A DNA stretch of 8,093 nt from Bacteroidota bacterium (GTDB lineage Bacteria > Bacteroidota > Bacteroidia > Chitinophagales > Chitinophagaceae). The stretch covers positions 1 through 8,093 of the forward strand of contig JAFDXS010000083.1 of assembly GCA_018267795.1 (NCBI GenBank), read 5' to 3'. Under the pieces are notes generated by a model. It was given only the letters and a program-made list of their open reading frames with translations, did not search any database and had not been told where the DNA came from. This document shows positions 6,496-8,093 of the stretch, one piece after another. How positions within the stretch are numbered: position 1 is the first letter of the stretch; the number at the start of each line of letters is the position of its first letter. The translations under genes and the position numbers were made by a program.

Positions 6496-6515
6496 TTTAA
6501 ACATATATGTCTAAA
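6496..6515. promoter_or_regulatory. Operator-like palindrome 1 upstream of the mystery A/B cassette
   Basis: TTTAAACATATATGTCTAAA is an inverted repeat with nine of ten arm positions matching. It is centred at 6505.5 and shares the core AAACATA-TATGT with site 2. It lies 33 bp upstream of site 2, centre to centre. It is the most distal of three similar sites and is a likely binding site of the cassette's own helix-turn-helix protein. Confidence 0.6.
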
Positions 6516-6528
6516 ATTAAACTTCTTA

Positions 6529-6548
6529 AATAAACATTTATGTTTAAA
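6529..6548. promoter_or_regulatory. Operator-like palindrome 2 upstream of the mystery A/B cassette
   Basis: The core TAAACATTTATGTTTA (6531-6546) has 7-bp perfect arms around two T residues, centred at 6538.5. It is exactly 33 bp from the centres of sites 1 and 3. The right half TATGTTTAAA equals the ideal half-site read from the three copies together. Confidence 0.6.
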
Positions 6549-6553
6549 AATAA

Positions 6554-6585
6554 TTTGCAAATTTAAATATATACGTTTAAATTTG
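6554..6585 (+). promoter_or_regulatory. Promoter of the mystery A/B cassette
   Basis: A -33 element TTTG (6554-6557) and a -7 element TAAATTTG (6578-6585, full match to TAnnTTTG) are separated by 20 bp, the usual Bacteroidota spacing. Transcription would start near 6590, leaving a leader of about 10 nt before the ATG at 6601. Operator 3 covers the whole spacer and the -7 element, so a bound repressor would block the promoter. This is the best-formed promoter in the window. Confidence 0.7.
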
Positions 6586-6586
6586 C
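6557..6586. promoter_or_regulatory. Operator-like palindrome 3 overlapping the cassette promoter
   Basis: This is a 30-bp inverted repeat, with left arm GCAAATTTAAATATA and right arm TACGTTTAAATTTGC matching at 13 of 15 positions, centred at 6571.5. The inner 20 bp resemble sites 1 and 2, with one half-site AAATATA changed. It begins at the last base of the -33 element and ends one base past the -7 element, the position expected for an autorepressor site. Confidence 0.65.
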
Positions 6587-6600
6587 TTTAATGCGTTTTT

Positions 6601-7065
6601 ATGAAACAAGAAAATAGTCGGTTAGCCATTAAGCAAATAGACAAAAAAATAAGCTCTATACAAGCCTTTGAAACGTTACACTTTCAAAAAGAGGGCTGGA
6701 TAAGGACATTGCGAAATATTCTCAATATGTCTATGGAGCAATTAGGAAGAAAAATGTCGATTACAGCTCAGGGCGTCAAAAAAATGGAAGGACGTGAACA
6801 AGAAAGAGGGATCACTTTAAAATCATTGGATGATGTTGCCAAAGCAATGGATATGAAGCTAGTTTATGGTTTCATTCCTATTGACGGTTCTTTAGAACAA
6901 TTGATTGAACGCAAAGCAAAGGAAATGGCGACGAGAATAATAATGCGAACATCCAACACAATGAAATTAGAAAATCAGCAAAACTCCAATGAATATCAAA
7001 AAGCTGCTATCGAAGAACTTGCTGATGAGTTAAAAAGAACAATACCCGGTAAACTATGGGATTAA
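6601..7065 (+). CDS. Mobile mystery protein A (Xre-type HTH, TIGR02612-like)
   Basis: A 154-aa protein. A helix-turn-helix of the Xre/Cro type spans about 33-88 (WIRTLRNILNMSMEQLGRKM, then SITAQGVKKMEG and KSLDDVAKAMDMKLVYGFIP). A charged helical C-terminal part (97-150) ends in KLWD. This layout and its pairing with a Fic-domain gene match the family known as 'mobile mystery protein A', found patchily across bacteria next to protein B. The likely role is DNA-binding antitoxin or autorepressor. T120-x-x-x-E124-N125 in the C-terminal part matches the [S/T]xxxE[G/N] pattern of Fic inhibitors, which is suggestive only. Its stop overlaps the protein B start by 10 bp. The gene is visibly AT-richer than its neighbours (17 G/C in its first 60 bases, against 28 in a 60-base row of the threonine aldolase gene), as expected of acquired DNA. 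Three phased palindromes lie upstream. Confidence 0.87.
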   Translation: MKQENSRLAIKQIDKKISSIQAFETLHFQKEGWIRTLRNILNMSMEQLGRKMSITAQGVKKMEGREQERGITLKSLDDVAKAMDMKLVYGFIPIDGSLEQLIERKAKEMATRIIMRTSNTMKLENQQNSNEYQKAAIEELADELKRTIPGKLWD

Positions 7066-7661
7066 AATTTGAAATGCACGAAGATGGCCAAACACCTTTG
7101 GATGAAGATGAAAAAGAAGGACTTTTATTCCCTTGGATTAGTACAAAAGGTGAGCTGGATGAAGCAGAGCAAGCCAATATAAATAAAGCTTTTCTTTGGG
7201 TGGCTGAACGGCGTAAAAAATTTAATGCAGCAGAGGTGATAACAGAAAATTTTGTGCGCAATCTGCATAAAAAAATGTTTGGTGATATATGGGCTTGGGC
7301 AGGAGAATATAGAGTGACAAATAAAAATATTGGTGTAGATAAATATCAAATAGGCATATCTCTTAAACAATTAATAGATGACTGCAATTTCTGGATAGAG
7401 TACAAAACCTTTCCCGAAGATGAAATTGCCATTCGTTTTAGTCATCGTATAGTGGCTATACACTGTTTTCCTAATGGGAATGGCAGACATTCACGTCTGA
7501 TGGCAGACATTATCATTGAAAAAATATTCAGCCGCGAGGTGTTTAGTTGGGGAACTAAAAATCTAATAAAGGCTGGGGAAGAACGCGCTGCTTACCTGAA
7601 GGCCATTCGTGAAGCTGACACAGGCAATTATTCTTTACTTTTAGACTTTGCAAGAGCGTAA
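7056..7661 (+). CDS. Mobile mystery protein B (Fic-domain protein, TIGR02613-like)
   Basis: A 201-aa protein. The N-terminal stretch TPLDEDEKEGL (13-23), followed by GELDEAEQANI (32-42), is typical of the 'mobile mystery protein B' family. The Fic fold follows, with HKKMFGDIWAWAGEYR (71-86) as the structural hallmark and the active-site loop HCFPNGNGRHSR (136-147). H136 would be the general base and R144 and R147 phosphate-binding. Fic proteins usually transfer AMP to a target hydroxyl. The canonical motif has Asp or Glu where this protein has N140, so magnesium binding and activity may differ. No inhibitory helix [S/T]xxxE[G/N] is seen in the protein itself, which fits an inhibitor supplied in trans. 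Its start overlaps the end of protein A, so translation is coupled. No target can be named. It is probably the effector of a toxin-antitoxin-like pair. Confidence 0.88.
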   Translation: MGLKFEMHEDGQTPLDEDEKEGLLFPWISTKGELDEAEQANINKAFLWVAERRKKFNAAEVITENFVRNLHKKMFGDIWAWAGEYRVTNKNIGVDKYQIGISLKQLIDDCNFWIEYKTFPEDEIAIRFSHRIVAIHCFPNGNGRHSRLMADIIIEKIFSREVFSWGTKNLIKAGEERAAYLKAIREADTGNYSLLLDFARA

Positions 7662-7670
7662 GAATTACGA

Positions 7671-7698
7671 AGGACGATCTGATATGTCAGATCGTCCT
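7671..7698. terminator. Perfect 12-bp hairpin between convergent genes
   Basis: AGGACGATCTGA (7671-7682) and TCAGATCGTCCT (7687-7698) pair without mismatch around a TATG loop. The hairpin lies 10 bp after the protein B stop and 19 bp before the aldo/keto reductase stop, so it can end transcripts from both sides. Neither side has a U tract, so it would be a hairpin-only bidirectional terminator or an RNA 3'-end stabiliser. Confidence 0.65.
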
Positions 7699-7716
7699 GT
7701 ACAAACGATATGCTGA

Positions 7717-8093
7717 TTAATTACCCGCCGGCTTAGTACCCATTATCTCATCTATTCTTTCTTTTACTTCTGCTGTTATTTTGGGATATACTTCCAGCGC
7801 TTTAAGATTTTCTGTTAGTTGTTGGTCTTTGGTAGCGCCTAGAATAGCTGTGGTAACATTCGGATTGCTGATACACCAGGCTATGGAGAGCGTGGCAAGC
7901 GAAGTATCCAATTCTTTTGCTACAGTCTCCAGGTTACGCACACGGGCCAGCTTATCTTCTACCATCATCCTGTCTTTCAGCCATTCGTAGCCTTCCAGCG
8001 TCATGCGGCTGCCTTCAGGTATGCCATTATTATACTTACCTGTTAGCAGGCCAGAGGCAAGCGGGCTCCAGATGGTAGTGCCCAGGCCTACAT
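7717..8093 (-). CDS. Aldo/keto reductase, Kv-beta-like (C-terminal part, 5' end outside window)
   Basis: The last 124 codons of a gene that enters from the right edge; the frame is open up to 8091. The visible part begins with GLGTTIWSPLASGLLTGKY, the NADPH-binding strand and loop of (alpha/beta)8-barrel aldo/keto reductases. It continues with IPEGSRMTLEGYEWLKDRM, AWCISNPNVTTAILGATKDQ (the late cofactor 2'-phosphate/adenine-binding segment) and the C-terminus ERIDEIMGTKPAGN. This order closely follows the bacterial relatives of voltage-gated potassium channel beta subunits (AKR6 group), NADPH-dependent carbonyl reductases of the cytoplasm. The catalytic Asp-Tyr-Lys-His tetrad lies upstream, outside the window, and cannot be checked. 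An internal ATG at 8004 is not the start, because conserved sequence precedes it. The gene converges on the Fic gene, with the hairpin at 7671-7698 in between. Confidence 0.88.
   Translation of the reverse strand, partial: VGLGTTIWSPLASGLLTGKYNNGIPEGSRMTLEGYEWLKDRMMVEDKLARVRNLETVAKELDTSLATLSIAWCISNPNVTTAILGATKDQQLTENLKALEVYPKITAEVKERIDEIMGTKPAGN

Noticed and set aside
6390..7724. 8-bp direct repeat TTAATTAC at 6390-6397 and 7717-7724 flanking the mystery A/B cassette, as a target-site duplication
   Set aside because: The repeat is short, AT-only except for one base and easily found by chance in such sequence; the right copy also contains the reductase stop codon. Comparison with an empty site would be needed.
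7717..8004. Short 95-aa gene starting at an internal ATG
   Set aside because: The frame stays open to the right edge, and the upstream codons encode the conserved aldo/keto reductase segment GLGTTIWSPLASGLLTGKY, so this is the end of a longer gene.
1..8093. Search for tRNA, rRNA, riboswitch, CRISPR and insertion-sequence signatures
   Set aside because: No cloverleaf, ribosomal core, regularly spaced repeat array or transposase reading frame was seen by eye; short or divergent RNA elements cannot be excluded without a covariance-model search.

Overview
The window looks like a chromosomal stretch from a Bacteroidota bacterium, most probably the Chitinophagaceae/Sphingobacteriia side of the phylum. 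The grounds are the promoter elements (several matches to the Bacteroidota -7 motif TAnnTTTG, mostly as TATCTTT[A/G]), the near absence of purine-rich Shine-Dalgarno sites, and the protein families present. No RNA gene, insertion sequence or CRISPR array was seen. No gene-free stretch exceeds 300 bp; the longest is 224 bp (6377-6600), and it is rich in regulatory structure.

Left part (1-2509, minus strand): the first 23 codons of a MurG-like glycosyltransferase run off the left edge. It sits 9 bp behind a calcineurin-type phosphoesterase of the LpxH-like group, and the pair is probably a cell-envelope operon. Next come an exported or lipid-anchored 168-aa protein of unknown function and a class I SAM-dependent methyltransferase, each with its own plausible -7 element.

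Middle part (2537-5026, plus strand): a 225-aa predicted outer-membrane beta-barrel protein, diverging from the methyltransferase; a PLP-dependent low-specificity L-threonine aldolase of the Pseudomonas type; and a 190-aa secreted beta-rich protein of unknown function that ends at a clear intrinsic terminator.

Right-centre (5101-6376, minus strand): a compact regulatory operon. An ECF sigma factor overlaps the start of a four-helix membrane protein by 17 bp, and a small two-helix membrane protein follows.

Right part (6377-7716): a visibly AT-richer accessory cassette on the plus strand encoding the two 'mobile mystery' proteins, A (Xre-type helix-turn-helix) and B (Fic domain), overlapping by 10 bp. 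This is a toxin-antitoxin-like arrangement. Three palindromic operator-like sites precede it, with centres exactly 33 bp apart. The last site covers the whole promoter, which points to autorepression by the helix-turn-helix protein. A perfect 12-bp hairpin separates the cassette from a convergent Kv-beta-type aldo/keto reductase that is cut by the right edge.

The protein families are known. The least explained material is the phased operator array, the changed Fic active-site residue (Asn in place of Asp/Glu), and a possible Fic-inhibitory motif in the helix-turn-helix partner.
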